Shown here one piece after another: positions 24,884 through 33,641 of a stretch of 64,000 bases of DNA. This DNA comes from Spongilla lacustris (Eukaryota > Porifera > Demospongiae > Spongillida > Spongillidae), in the NCBI GenBank assembly GCA_949361645.1, contig OX442428.1:3459847-3523846 (forward strand). The letters are read 5' to 3'. How positions within the stretch are numbered: position 1 is the first letter of the stretch; every line of letters begins with the position of its first letter. The translations under genes and the position numbers were made by a program. The notes under the pieces were generated by a model. The model was given only the letters and a program-made list of their open reading frames with translations. It did no database searches and was not told where the DNA came from.

Positions 24884-26683
24884 CTAGAGGTCTGCCAACT
24901 CTGGTGGGGTAGGGGTGGGATGCAGGTCTGCCTGTGGGGCAAGGGAGAAAAACCGTGATAAGAGGTTGCGGGACAGCGCATCAGCCAAAGGGTTATGCTG
25001 GCCAGGTATATGCACAAGCTGCACAGAGAAATTGTGGTTGGCTGCGGTGAAAAAGAGTTCCCTCAGCAGCTTCATAATTACCACATCCTTTGATGACTGG
25101 CCAGACCAGGCGTACACAATGGCTTGGTTGTCACAGTGGAACCTAACACGGCGCTTTGCTAGACGAGGACCCCACACCTTAGCTGCTGCCACTATCGCAA
25201 AGAGTTCCTGCCACTGAATAGACCGCGCACCCAGTTGCTGGTGAGGGAGCCATGAGCCCCTAAACCAGGAGGACCCATTGAAATAAGCCACAAAACCTGA
25301 GGTGCCAGAGGCATCGGTAAGCAGGTTCAGGGTGTTGGCGCAGGTCCAGTCAGGGTCAAGGAACATTGCCACGCCATTCCACTCAGGGAGGAAGCGCTCC
25401 CACCAGGCAAGGTCCTCCAGTGCGTCCGCTGTAATCCTGATGTGGTGGTGGAGCTTCTTGGCCGTGGTTGAGAGGTCAATCAGACGTCGCAAAAATAGGC
25501 GACCAGCAGGAACAACTTTTGCTGCAAACGAAAGCTTGCCAATTAACGACAGCAACTCCCGCTTGGTGGCCTTATGACGTCCACGCCAGCCTTGAATGCT
25601 GTGTAAGATGTCCTCTTGTTTGTCAAGCGGCAGAGACAACTGCTGGGTGGTGGAGTCCAGGGTGATGCCTAGGAAGGTGAGCTGAGTGGCAGGACCCTCC
25701 AGCTTGTCAAAGGCCACTGGGATGCCTAAGTTGCCACATGCTGAGAGGGTTGATTGTACAGAGGTAGCACACTGTTGTTGACCTGCTGGGCCAACCAGAA
25801 GAAAATCGTCCAAGTAGTGGATGGCCTCGACGCTGTGTTGGGAGGACAGAATCCAATGTAAGGCCTCAGCAAACTGATTAAACAAGTAAGGAGCTGATTG
25901 CAGGCCAAACGGTAGACATGTGTCGACATAGTACATCCCTTGCCAGTACATACCCAAGAGATCCCAATCTTTGGCCCGGACTGGAACCATGCGAAAGGCT
26001 GACTTTAGGTCGACTTTAGCCATGAGACAACCAACACCATGCTTGAGGAGCAGCCGGACAGCATCATCAACGGTAGAGTAATGGAGTGAAAACTCCTCCT
26101 TTGAGATCCCGTCGTTGACACTGATGCCATATGGAGCAGAAAGGTGAAGGATGACACGCCACTTGCCATTCTTCTTGGGTGCAGCCCCCAAGCCTGAAGT
26201 CCGAAGGTTGACAAACGGCTTCTCCGTGAAGGGGCCAAGGACACGTCCAGCTGCAATTTCCGTGGACAGCTCAGAGTTGATAATATCAGGGTGCTGGTAT
26301 GCAGATATGAGGTTATGTGATTTAAGTGGGGTTCTGGGGCCAATAAAACCTATTGAAATGCCATGCTTGATACTATGTAGCAGCCAGGAAACCCAGGCCT
26401 TGTCAGGGTGATTGGACAAACTCCGCTGAAATTCTGAGCATCGTAAAGGGGTGTAGGGGTGAAGCTTACCCTGGAGCCGTAGGAGCTCTAGGGCAGGACT
26501 TGCCAGGGTGGTCACCGAGGCAACCCGTGACCCAGCACTTGTGGGCGAAGGAACACTCAGCACGAGTGCAGGAGGCGTAATTGAATTTCCTGCAGATTTC
26601 CTGCCCTGACTGTGTGTGGGTGACACGCCCTTGGGTAGCCTTGGTTGCTCCATTGGTGGCAGAGGATTGCAGGGGGTTGGCAC
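24884..26683 (-). CDS. Reverse transcriptase-RNase H of the DIRS-like element
   Basis: Uninterrupted 599-residue frame. Residues 1-120 are a proline-rich linker and lead-in. The RT core runs from about 150 to 345, with GAAPKKNGKWR (167-176), the first catalytic aspartate D225 in KVDLKSAF, LPFGLQSAPYLFNQ (257-270) and the active-site YLDD at 290-293. RNase H follows with D457 in LLTDASG, E493, D518 in HCDNQ and D568 in ADALSR. The SVNDGIS and LPFGLQSAP blocks are typical of DIRS-like RTs. It makes cDNA and removes the RNA strand. The start overlaps the gag end by about 220 nt in another frame, so the true start or frameshift site is uncertain. Both catalytic sets look complete. Confidence 0.92.
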   Translation of the reverse strand: MPTPCNPLPPMEQPRLPKGVSPTHSQGRKSAGNSITPPALVLSVPSPTSAGSRVASVTTLASPALELLRLQGKLHPYTPLRCSEFQRSLSNHPDKAWVSWLLHSIKHGISIGFIGPRTPLKSHNLISAYQHPDIINSELSTEIAAGRVLGPFTEKPFVNLRTSGLGAAPKKNGKWRVILHLSAPYGISVNDGISKEEFSLHYSTVDDAVRLLLKHGVGCLMAKVDLKSAFRMVPVRAKDWDLLGMYWQGMYYVDTCLPFGLQSAPYLFNQFAEALHWILSSQHSVEAIHYLDDFLLVGPAGQQQCATSVQSTLSACGNLGIPVAFDKLEGPATQLTFLGITLDSTTQQLSLPLDKQEDILHSIQGWRGRHKATKRELLSLIGKLSFAAKVVPAGRLFLRRLIDLSTTAKKLHHHIRITADALEDLAWWERFLPEWNGVAMFLDPDWTCANTLNLLTDASGTSGFVAYFNGSSWFRGSWLPHQQLGARSIQWQELFAIVAAAKVWGPRLAKRRVRFHCDNQAIVYAWSGQSSKDVVIMKLLRELFFTAANHNFSVQLVHIPGQHNPLADALSRNLLSRFFSLAPQADLHPTPTPPELADL

Positions 26684-28040
26684 TAGGCTGCTTGGGGGTC
26701 CGAAAGGGGTGCCGGGTTACACACCACAGAAGAATATCGTCCTTCACCTGATCCCAGGGGGTGAGGTGGGATTTGTCCCGTGCCACTGCCTGACGGAATA
26801 AGGAGTCATATTTTATGCAAACCCCTACTGGGTTCGATGAAAACAACTGGCACATGATCGCTTGATACTTGGCCAGCTGCAGAGCAGATGAAGGAGATAC
26901 CTGCAGGCGCACAGCGAGGAAAATATTCCAGGCCTCTAACCACGTCGCGAGGTCAACCACGCGCCTTTTCGCCGAGCGTGAGTCCCGCGTGCGTTTCGCT
27001 GCCTGTCCCACCGCGAGTGTCTCGTCTAGCACGGGCAATAACAGCTTATCAAATGCAACAAATTTACCTCGCCGGATTCGCTTTAGGAGGTATTTTGCTG
27101 GGGTTGCTGAACAGGAGATGAACGGGGGGTCCGAGAAAGCCTCGAGACTACTCGACCTCCGCTGCGTCGATCCCTCGAGCTGCTAGAGGAGTCCGACGAG
27201 GACGAGCTGCTGCTACTTCTGCTTCGTGAGCTGCTGTCCGTGTGGTGAGCCCGGCGCCGCTTCGCACCTCGCCGGCGACAATGGCCGTCATCGGCATCCC
27301 GGGGCCTGGAGCGGGGGAAAAAAGGTGGGGCTTTACCATGCGCGGGAGCGGAAAGGAGGGGAGGGGTAACCACACAGTCCTGTTGCCCAGCTGACGGTCG
27401 TCGGTTGTGTGGGCGAACCTTATCCCTTGCTGGCGTTGGACTGCGGGAACGCGAGGCTGCCCTGCGTCGACTGTGCGGCGGGTGTTTCTCCGTAGCTCTG
27501 CCCCGCGTATGCACGCGGGGGGTGACTGGAGCTGGGTCGGAGGCCCGGCATCGGCGGGGTCTGCGTTGCCTGCGTGGCTGGAGGAGGATCTCATCCGGAG
27601 AGGCAGAGCGAGGCGGATCGCTACGCCCCCGGGAGCGTCCACGACCGGTACCACCGGGTCCTTCAGGGCGTTCGGAATCACGAGGCCCCCCAGAACGATC
27701 GTGATCACTGGACAACGCAGATGAGGAGCGACCACTGCACTCCTCGGAGTGCGGCCGACCGCCAGACCTCACCAAGCGTCCAAGACCGCTAGGTCCCTGG
27801 GAGCACCCGCGACCCCTACGCCCACGAGAGCACCCGCGGCCGCCGGGCCGGTCGGTGAGCGCTCGATCGCTTGACTCCTGGTCGTCGCTTGAGCCAGAGA
27901 TAATATATAGACGAACCTTCGTGCTCAAGGAGCCTTTTCACCAGTGTCGCCTTGTTCCCCGTGGTAGAGAGTTTGGCTATTTTGAGGCGAAGTCGCAGCA
28001 CCTCGCAGGTCAGCTGCGATAAACTATGCTGGGTAGCCAT
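26466..28040 (-). pseudogene. Gag-like gene of the DIRS-like element, in two frames
   Basis: Three consecutive frames make up one gene. The N-terminal part (28040-27816, ATG at 28040) has a SAP-like DNA-binding motif, residues about 8-43, with LTCEVLRLRLK and NKATLVKRLLEH. The next part (27928-27083) is in another frame and is rich in Arg, Ser and Gly, with RS repeats and a long serine run. The third (about 27121-26466) returns to the first frame. It contains a basic Gag core (LLKRIRRGKFVAFDKLL) and a CCCH-type zinc finger, CRKFNYASC-x6-FAHKC, near its end. Switches are needed near 27,920 and 27,100. Frameshift mutations or unrecognised introns could explain them. The product would bind element RNA and form particles. 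Confidence 0.75.
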
Positions 28041-28230
28041 AGTAAAGCACTCTCCTTCCCAATGCCAAATGTGTGCAATATGGCACTAGGAAGAAGAGCT
28101 TAAATAGTAGCTGCCCAGAATCTAATCAATCGGTTTGAAGGCCTCCCTGAACAAAGGCTTTTAGAACTAGAATGCGCGAGCCCCAACCCAGAAGGGGCCC
28201 CCAGATAAGGCTGCCCACAAAACCAACTGT
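28041..28230 (-). other. DIRS 5' leader, cut by the CACTA insertion
   Basis: Noncoding sequence upstream of the gag ATG, ending at the TGT (28228-28230) duplicated by the CACTA element. Its remainder is 33603-33641. It holds the AAAACCAACTG inverted match to the other end of the element and a GGGGCCCCC-rich stretch at about 28195. Confidence 0.6.
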
Positions 28231-28693
28231 CACTAGACAAAAAGTAGTAATTTCAGATAATTTCAGATTGCATTATATTTGGCATTTCATGTACTTTTCC
28301 AGTAGCTGTGAAAATGTGACTTTGAAAACGCATTGAAATCCATAGGAAATTAGACTTAGCGTGCACAGGTTTCATTTGGATTGAAAACACGAGATTTTAT
28401 GTGATTTTGTCAGTGCGTGAAATTAGAGATAATAGTTAATTTCATTCAATACATGAAACATTGCGTTTCTATATGCTAAAATGTGTAGGAAACTAACACT
28501 ACAGGGACAGGAATTTCAGGAATAAACTATATATATACAAGCGGGAGATGAGGCGTGTCTACATATACATGTATAATATGACAATATATATTTTCTACAT
28601 GAAAAATACATATAACCAACATATATCATGTTACAATAATGCTGTTGCTTTTAAACTGGTATAAATTAGTTATAACATCGTTATATCACATCT
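28231..28693. other. CACTA left subterminal region
   Basis: Noncoding and A+T-rich. It contains several TACAT- and ATATAT-type motifs, including TATACATGTATA at about 28565, and would hold the 3' end of the transposase transcript. The right subterminal region has similar TACATGTA palindromes, which could be binding sites for an element protein. That role is an inference from the CACTA layout. Confidence 0.5.
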
Positions 28694-29077
28694 TCATTCT
28701 ACAATAGGTACTACAACAAGAGCAGGTTGACCAAAATGTTTCTGTATACAATAGGCACATCTACTTATCAAGCAGTTCAAAGGTACAAAATAGTGCCTTC
28801 CGTTGTTTTCAAATGTATCGCAATTCCATATTTCTGCTGGTTTCCCAATACGGTTGAACAATGGGTGCTGGCAGTACCATGATACAACTGCAAATATACA
28901 TGAGGTACATGTAGAACTCTTATCCAAAGTGAAAGACACCTTTGCAAAGTAATGAATTTTCACAGGCCGTAATTGGACATCATAAAATAAAGGTGTAGGA
29001 GGGCTACCAAACAAATTATTTTTCCATTCAGCAATAGCCACATATTGACTGCTTCTTTTATTCATAAATGAGTTGAA
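28694..29077 (-). pseudogene. Transposase C-terminal region beyond an in-frame stop
   Basis: Continues the transposase frame directly after the TGA at 29078-29080 and runs about 127 codons to 28694. It is clearly part of the same protein. It has conserved-looking HPLFNRIGKPAEIWNC and FVPLNCLISRCAY segments and ends PALVVVPIVE. Similar C-terminal segments follow the catalytic domain in animal CACTA transposases as I know the family. One nonsense codon therefore separates an otherwise open C-terminus from the catalytic part. Confidence 0.8.
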
Positions 29078-31180
29078 TCATTTTTCATTATACTGAATGT
29101 GAGAATATTTATAAAAAGTAGAACACACTTCAATTGCTGTTGCTGAAGATGGGGAGGAAGTTGGCTCTACCATAGCTATTATTTGCTGCAACTCCTGCTG
29201 TTCATCACTCATTAGAAGACAACGCCAACATGTAGATGGTAGTTGCTTCATGTCAGTTGAGATTGCAGAGTCATTGAAATTAAATAAAGCCAAATTTCCT
29301 TCACATGTTAATGCATGACCATCTCTTATAAATCTTTTCATCAACTGCAATTCAATGTTTTTATTGTTATTAGGTTGAGATCCCAAAATTCCATTATATC
29401 TTTCATATGAGAATAACCAGTAAGAGTGTACAGGGCCATAGTCCGGTAGCATATCTTTATAATGACAATGCATGTGCATATTTGGAGTTATCGATTCCTT
29501 TCCATATTGTTGCTCGACAAGTTGGGAGTATCTAACTAAATATGAATCTGCTCTTTCAATATCTTCAATGCTCAATTCTTTTTGACACAAAATCCTACAG
29601 GCCAGAACAAACACACGCCAACAAGTCATATCAGTTTCTGGAAGAATGGTGAATAAAGCAGGTATGGAATATAGAGTAACCCAGTTCTTTAATTGGTCTG
29701 CTGTTAATGCTGTAAATGAACTCTCCACTTTACAGGAAATTTTGCTCACTTCAGAAGGCACACATATCACATCAATATTGTTTTGCAATTCAAACAATTC
29801 AATCAACTGTTTTTGATTAATAATATTTTTTGCCAGCCATACATTTTTCATAATATGCTTTGCAGTGCCCAGATAAAAATTGTGCATAGCATCAATAATA
29901 CACATTCGTACTGGGTCAAAATAAGGCAACTCAAGTAGAACAGAATAGCGACACCCATATAAACTTTCCAATTGTTGCTGCTGAGTCTTGTTAGGTGCTG
30001 CTTTCACTAATTCAACATGTTGCCGATGCTGTGTATTAGAGCGACTTTCCCAGCTATCTCTATCAAAACCTGAGTAATCTTTACTCCCAACACCACCAAG
30101 AAATTTTTTCATACATTTAGAACAACCACAAGTAGCTGAGTGGCCAAGGAATCCACATAACTTCTTACTAGCTGGAAGGTCACAAGCAGCACATAATAAT
30201 ACACACTTCACTGTCTGTGGTTCAATCTTGGAATGAACTTTCATGGACACTCCTGTCCATAATAAGTTTAGTTCCTTAACCAGTGGTTGGAGAAATGAGT
30301 TGATATTCAACTTTGGCTCTTTAGGTCCAGGAATTAGACCAATAAGCATCACATTGTACCGTTTGTATCGCACATTCCTTGGTAAGTTCAAAATAGTTAA
30401 GTAAATAGCACCTACCGACCATGGAGTGTGGGTGTAGGGTTGAAACCAATCTACATTAATACTCAATGCTAGATGATATGGATTTGATAAAAATGGTTGA
30501 AAGAAATCTTTCCAAACTTGCCCATTGTATACATCACTCAATAAATTAGATTCTGAAGTAAATGATCTCCATTGTTCACATTGTGCTGCAAATCCTGGAG
30601 TATTATATCTATTCTTGAGTTGTTCTATAAGACTTTGGTAACAATAAACTTTGTAAGGATATAACAGTTTTTTCCCAGTAGATATCTCCACAGTTTTTAA
30701 TAACAAAGTATTGCAATGCTGAGATCTAACAAACTGCTTGAACATGCAGTACTTACTCACTCCTTCTGTTAAAATGCAGTCCTCAAATGAATATACACAA
30801 TTACATTTTATACACACTACAAGTTTGTCAAATTTCTCTTTGTATTGCATGATTATTTTAATGCCATATATAGATTCTGGGAAATAAGGAAGTTCAATGT
30901 TGAACATATTCTTAAGGGTGCCAAAAAACACAGTGAGACATTTTAAAAGATAGGTAACTGCTGCATCAGATATATAGTATATCGCTTGAAAGCGACAAAG
31001 TGATTGAACCAGTGCTTCCATCAATAAATTAGAGTCACTTTTTGGTTTCTCCTGATATTCTGCTATATTGGTAGTATCAAATGCACTCTCCATGTCATCA
31101 TCAACTTGATGAAATGATTCAACTTCATCATCATTATTATTCCATATTTCCTGCCCATCTAAATGAATATTTACATTCAC
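29078..31180 (-). CDS. TNP2-like CACTA transposase, main exon
   Basis: Open frame of 700 residues. The catalytic triad is probably D244 (NVDWFQPY), D334 (ACDLPAS) and E593 (FSYERYNG). Between them are a Cys cluster, GHSATCGCSKC (346-356), and IIDAMHNFYLG (428-438), both hallmarks of the TNP2 transposase domain. It would cut and move the element by binding its ends. The N-terminus is acidic. The true exon probably begins at 31158, since a 51-nt intron (31209-31159, GTATGT to TTTAG) precedes GAT GGG CAG; the ATG at 31180 would then lie in the intron. The exon stops at TGA 29078-29080, before the C-terminal part. Confidence 0.9.
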   Translation of the reverse strand: MNVNIHLDGQEIWNNNDDEVESFHQVDDDMESAFDTTNIAEYQEKPKSDSNLLMEALVQSLCRFQAIYYISDAAVTYLLKCLTVFFGTLKNMFNIELPYFPESIYGIKIIMQYKEKFDKLVVCIKCNCVYSFEDCILTEGVSKYCMFKQFVRSQHCNTLLLKTVEISTGKKLLYPYKVYCYQSLIEQLKNRYNTPGFAAQCEQWRSFTSESNLLSDVYNGQVWKDFFQPFLSNPYHLALSINVDWFQPYTHTPWSVGAIYLTILNLPRNVRYKRYNVMLIGLIPGPKEPKLNINSFLQPLVKELNLLWTGVSMKVHSKIEPQTVKCVLLCAACDLPASKKLCGFLGHSATCGCSKCMKKFLGGVGSKDYSGFDRDSWESRSNTQHRQHVELVKAAPNKTQQQQLESLYGCRYSVLLELPYFDPVRMCIIDAMHNFYLGTAKHIMKNVWLAKNIINQKQLIELFELQNNIDVICVPSEVSKISCKVESSFTALTADQLKNWVTLYSIPALFTILPETDMTCWRVFVLACRILCQKELSIEDIERADSYLVRYSQLVEQQYGKESITPNMHMHCHYKDMLPDYGPVHSYWLFSYERYNGILGSQPNNNKNIELQLMKRFIRDGHALTCEGNLALFNFNDSAISTDMKQLPSTCWRCLLMSDEQQELQQIIAMVEPTSSPSSATAIEVCSTFYKYSHIQYNEK

Positions 31181-31345
31181 AACAGCATATTAACTACCTT
31201 TTTACATACCTAACGACAGAATTGCATCATGCTCATTTTCAGCATTATCACTGTTTCTTCACAATCCTCATTTTTTTCCTCATGGAAAGAGTTGTGAGCA
31301 TCATCAACATATGAGTCCTCACAGTAGTAGTATTCAGATTCTATA
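31159..31345 (-). other. Short intron and uncertain middle exon of the transposase
   Basis: A 51-nt intron with GTATGT and TTTAG ends occupies 31209-31159. Upstream of it, an acidic exon-like segment (to about 31340) follows an ATATAG acceptor. It keeps phase with the first exon but reaches a stop, while the phase required by the main exon is open only near its end. Either one exon boundary is missed or there is a small frameshift. Confidence 0.45.
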
Positions 31346-31560
31346 TTCAAGAGAATTATTTAACCAAGGAATATTAATAACACAAATTAATACCTACACC
31401 TAAATTATATTTAAAACTACCATATAACGTTTTTTTACTCTGCTCCAGTTTCATATACTTACATATTGTATATACAGCAGCAAATAATTACAACAAAGGG
31501 TGCATGTATAATTGAATTTGAGGCAGTTAAAAGTGCACGACTGAAACGAGAGGCACTAAC

Positions 31561-31777
31561 CTTGTTGAACAAAAGCTGAATACTCTTCGTCCGTATCAAA
31601 CAAGCTAATGTCAAAAGATTGGTCATCGGCAGAAGTACATTGTCTTTTTATCCATTGTTCCGTGTTTGTATCATAGTACAATCGCCTGTGAACACTGTAT
31701 GTCCTGTGTGATACCATGCAATGGCAATGAGGACATAAACAGTAACCTGTTGGACAAGAATTCGCGATCGAAGCCAT
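31561..31777 (-). CDS. N-terminal zinc-finger exon of the CACTA transposase
   Basis: Starts at ATG 31777-31775 and runs to a GTTAGT donor after 31561. It encodes CPTGYCLCPHC followed by SVHRRLYYD, a compact Cys/His zinc-finger-like motif of the kind found at the start of animal CACTA transposases, and then an acidic tail (DTDEEYSAF). The frame is open upstream to about 31831 without an ATG. It lies head to head with the plus-strand gene, whose ATG is at 31864, only about 86 bp away. Confidence 0.7.
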
Positions 31778-31863
31778 TTGTTTATCGGAAGCAATTGCAT
31801 GATAGTTAACCCATTCGCTACCAATTAACACTTGCCATGTGATAATAATGGCTGCCGAATTCG
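31778..31863. promoter_or_regulatory. Shared divergent promoter region of the CACTA genes
   Basis: The two predicted start codons face away from each other across about 86 bp. Any core promoters must lie here or overlap the first exons. I see no clear TATA box. This is inferred from gene arrangement only. Confidence 0.4.
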
Positions 31864-33068
31864 ATGTTTATGTTTGCAAGTGGTGATGATGGCTTACCCG
31901 ATGATGAGCCTTGTTTCTCGAATGGAAATACGGACCAACATGTGGGCCAAGTTGCGGAGCAAGAGCGAATTAATGGTACTGTTGCCGCTGATCATGAGGA
32001 ACCCACAGCGACCGAGAAAATCTTGCAGCTGCTTATGGAGAAAGTAGAGAAAAACGAGAAAACTATCAAAGAATTATCGGAACGGTAAATGCAATTGATG
32101 CACTAAAGCTCGTTGTATAAACGCCGTCAATTTTATATAGTATTCTCACGCCGTCATCTTCATCAAATGCAAGCTCTAGCGATAGTGGCACTAAGAAACG
32201 AAGCTCGACACCGTTACTAGTGAAGGTATATGTATGTACATACATGTATTTTGTATGTTATGTGCACGGTTACTTAGCATGAATTGCGAAAGATATATTG
32301 TACTCTGTTGCAAGACAAAGAGAACTTCTCTGGATGGTCATTCTCATTGGGGTAAATCATTATCACATATTCAAGGGCTTGCTTATTTACAACATGCATC
32401 TGTATTATCTTTAGATCTACCTTCACCTCCCCTGAAAATGTGGCTGTTGTGGATAAATTGGTTAAAGAAATAAAGTGCAACAATCCATCATTTGAGATTT
32501 CTGATATCAAAGGTATATAAATTTATAATTAAATGTGCATGTATGTGTAAATTTGTCACTTTAATGTCATCCATGATAGCAGCTGCGTATAGGTTTTACA
32601 GGACTAAAAGCCAGCAGGAGTCACTTAAACGACGAGGGAAGTCAGAACAAAGGAAGATTTTGTGTCGAAGATATGAAAGAATTGTGCGGGTAAGTCTAGA
32701 TTTGGCTGACCATATGCATGCATGATTGTGGTAAAATCTATTATTAGAAACGCAAACAGCGAGAAGTTGCATTGATGAAAAATCCAAAAGTAACAAAAGA
32801 AAAAAGAGATAAGTGGGTGCAAGTGATGCAAAATGTTTTGATGTCATCAGAAGAGAGTTGTGATGATGGTGATACCATTATTGTTCACCCTTTGCCTTGG
32901 CGATCGGAATGTGTAACACGAATGTTTCACGGAATTGATAAATACCTCCTTGAAAAGAAATCTCCACAGGCCAAGCGACAGCAGGTGCACAGAATAGAGG
33001 GCGTGCTATCAACAAGGACAGCACCAGACAACTCAAATGGTCATATACCAGGATGGGCACTGAAATGA
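31864..33068 (+). CDS. Second gene of the CACTA element (multi-exon, function unknown)
   Basis: Likely exons: 31864-32084, 32141-32225, 32415-32512, 32580-32689 and 32748-33068. Junctions 1/2, 3/4 and 4/5 keep phase with GT-AG introns of 56, 67 and 58 nt. Junction 2/3 does not keep phase with the simplest donor, so one boundary is wrong or damaged. The protein begins acidic, then has a possible coiled coil (ILQLLMEKVEKNEKTIKEL), a Ser-rich linker and a basic segment (RRGKSEQRK, KRKQRE). It ends in a block with MSSEESCDDGD, HPLPWRSECV and KSPQAKRQQ. I recall similar C-terminal blocks in uncharacterised invertebrate proteins but cannot name the family. By position it may be a DNA-binding accessory protein like plant TNPA; that is inference. 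Confidence 0.65.
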
Positions 33069-33602
33069 CCAAATAGTAAAGAGCTGTGAACAGTGTAATA
33101 TATAGCGTTGCTGAATGTATCCATGAGATGTGCATTCATATGTACATATAGCAGCTGCACCCCGCACACATATATATATGCAATGTATTTTGTGCTGTAT
33201 GCATTGCTAGAACTGATACCCTTTTGTACATGTACAACAGTGCATTATGTACATGTGTGCATTTATGTACATGTATTTTGATTTGCTTCAATTCATTAAA
33301 TTTTTATTACCCACAGTTATACATGTATAATTATAGTTCAATAAAATAACTTAAAAACATGAGAACAGAATTAAACATCAAATATAGTACAGCTGTAAAT
33401 GTGGATTTACTCAGTAAACCACAGCTTTCGAGCAGTAGGAAACACGGTGTGGAATGCATGATGAAATGGTCCATTAATTAGGCCTATCCTCCTCTAGCCT
33501 GCAAAATGGAAATGTGATTTAGTGTGCAGAACAAAATGCTGTCATAACATGAAATTTCGTGCACAAAATCTACAACACTAAATTCAACTTTTTTGTCCAG
33601 TG
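33069..33602. other. CACTA right subterminal region
   Basis: Noncoding. TGTACATGTA-type palindromes cluster at about 33223, 33245, 33265 and 33320. A possible poly(A) signal, AATAAA, lies at 33340-33345, about 270 nt after the plus-strand stop codon. The region ends in the right inverted repeat, TTTTTTGTCCAGTG. Confidence 0.5.
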
Positions 33603-33641
33603 TGTCATGCCGTTAAACACTGTTTACTCTTAAACAGAACC
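33603..33641 (-). mobile_element. Remaining 5' end of the DIRS-like element
   Basis: Non-satellite sequence between the CACTA right end and the resumed array. It starts with the duplicated TGT and continues CATGCCGTTAAACAC. Joined across the CACTA insertion it restores CTGTCATGCC, the complement of GGCATGACAG at 23846. Satellite resumes at TTATGCTC (33642). Confidence 0.65.

Larger units (their letters stand above)
23456..28230 (-). mobile_element. DIRS-like tyrosine-recombinase retrotransposon (main part)
   Basis: Minus-strand element with gag, reverse transcriptase-RNase H and tyrosine recombinase in that order, the gene order of DIRS-like elements. I see no methyltransferase domain. Its 5' part is split by the CACTA element, and the remaining 5' end is 33603-33641. 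Satellite flanks read TTTA before 23456 and TTATGC from 33642, so a TTA duplication or no duplication is possible; DIRS-like elements usually make none. CAGTTGGTTTT (23467-23477) and its complement (28219-28229) form a short inverted pair near the two ends. GGCATGACAG (23846-23855) is the complement of the sequence split by the CACTA insertion. These hint at DIRS-type terminal and internal complementary sequences, but do not prove them. Confidence 0.85.
28231..33602. mobile_element. CACTA/EnSpm DNA transposon
   Basis: A 5,372-bp element. Left end CACTAGACAAAAAGTAG; the right end, read inward on the complement, is CACTGGACAAAAAAGTTG. Both fit CACTA inverted repeats. The 3-bp target duplication TGT lies at 28228-28230 and 33603-33605, the usual size for this superfamily. 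The target is the 5' end of the DIRS-like element, so this insertion is the younger of the two. The element carries a TNP2-like transposase on the minus strand and a second gene on the plus strand. The two are transcribed away from a shared central region near 31.8 kb. Confidence 0.93.

Noticed and set aside
27148..27735. 195-codon frame overlapping the gag gene, and plus-strand frames over the same region
   Set aside because: GC-rich shadows of the RS-rich gag part, which has the more protein-like composition.
23456..28230. Assigning the retrotransposon firmly to Ngaro, PAT or DIRS1
   Set aside because: End structures are only partly visible and the 5' end is split, so I left it as DIRS-like.
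31081..31314. 77-codon plus-strand frame rich in His
   Set aside because: Antisense to the acidic N-terminal coding part of the transposase.
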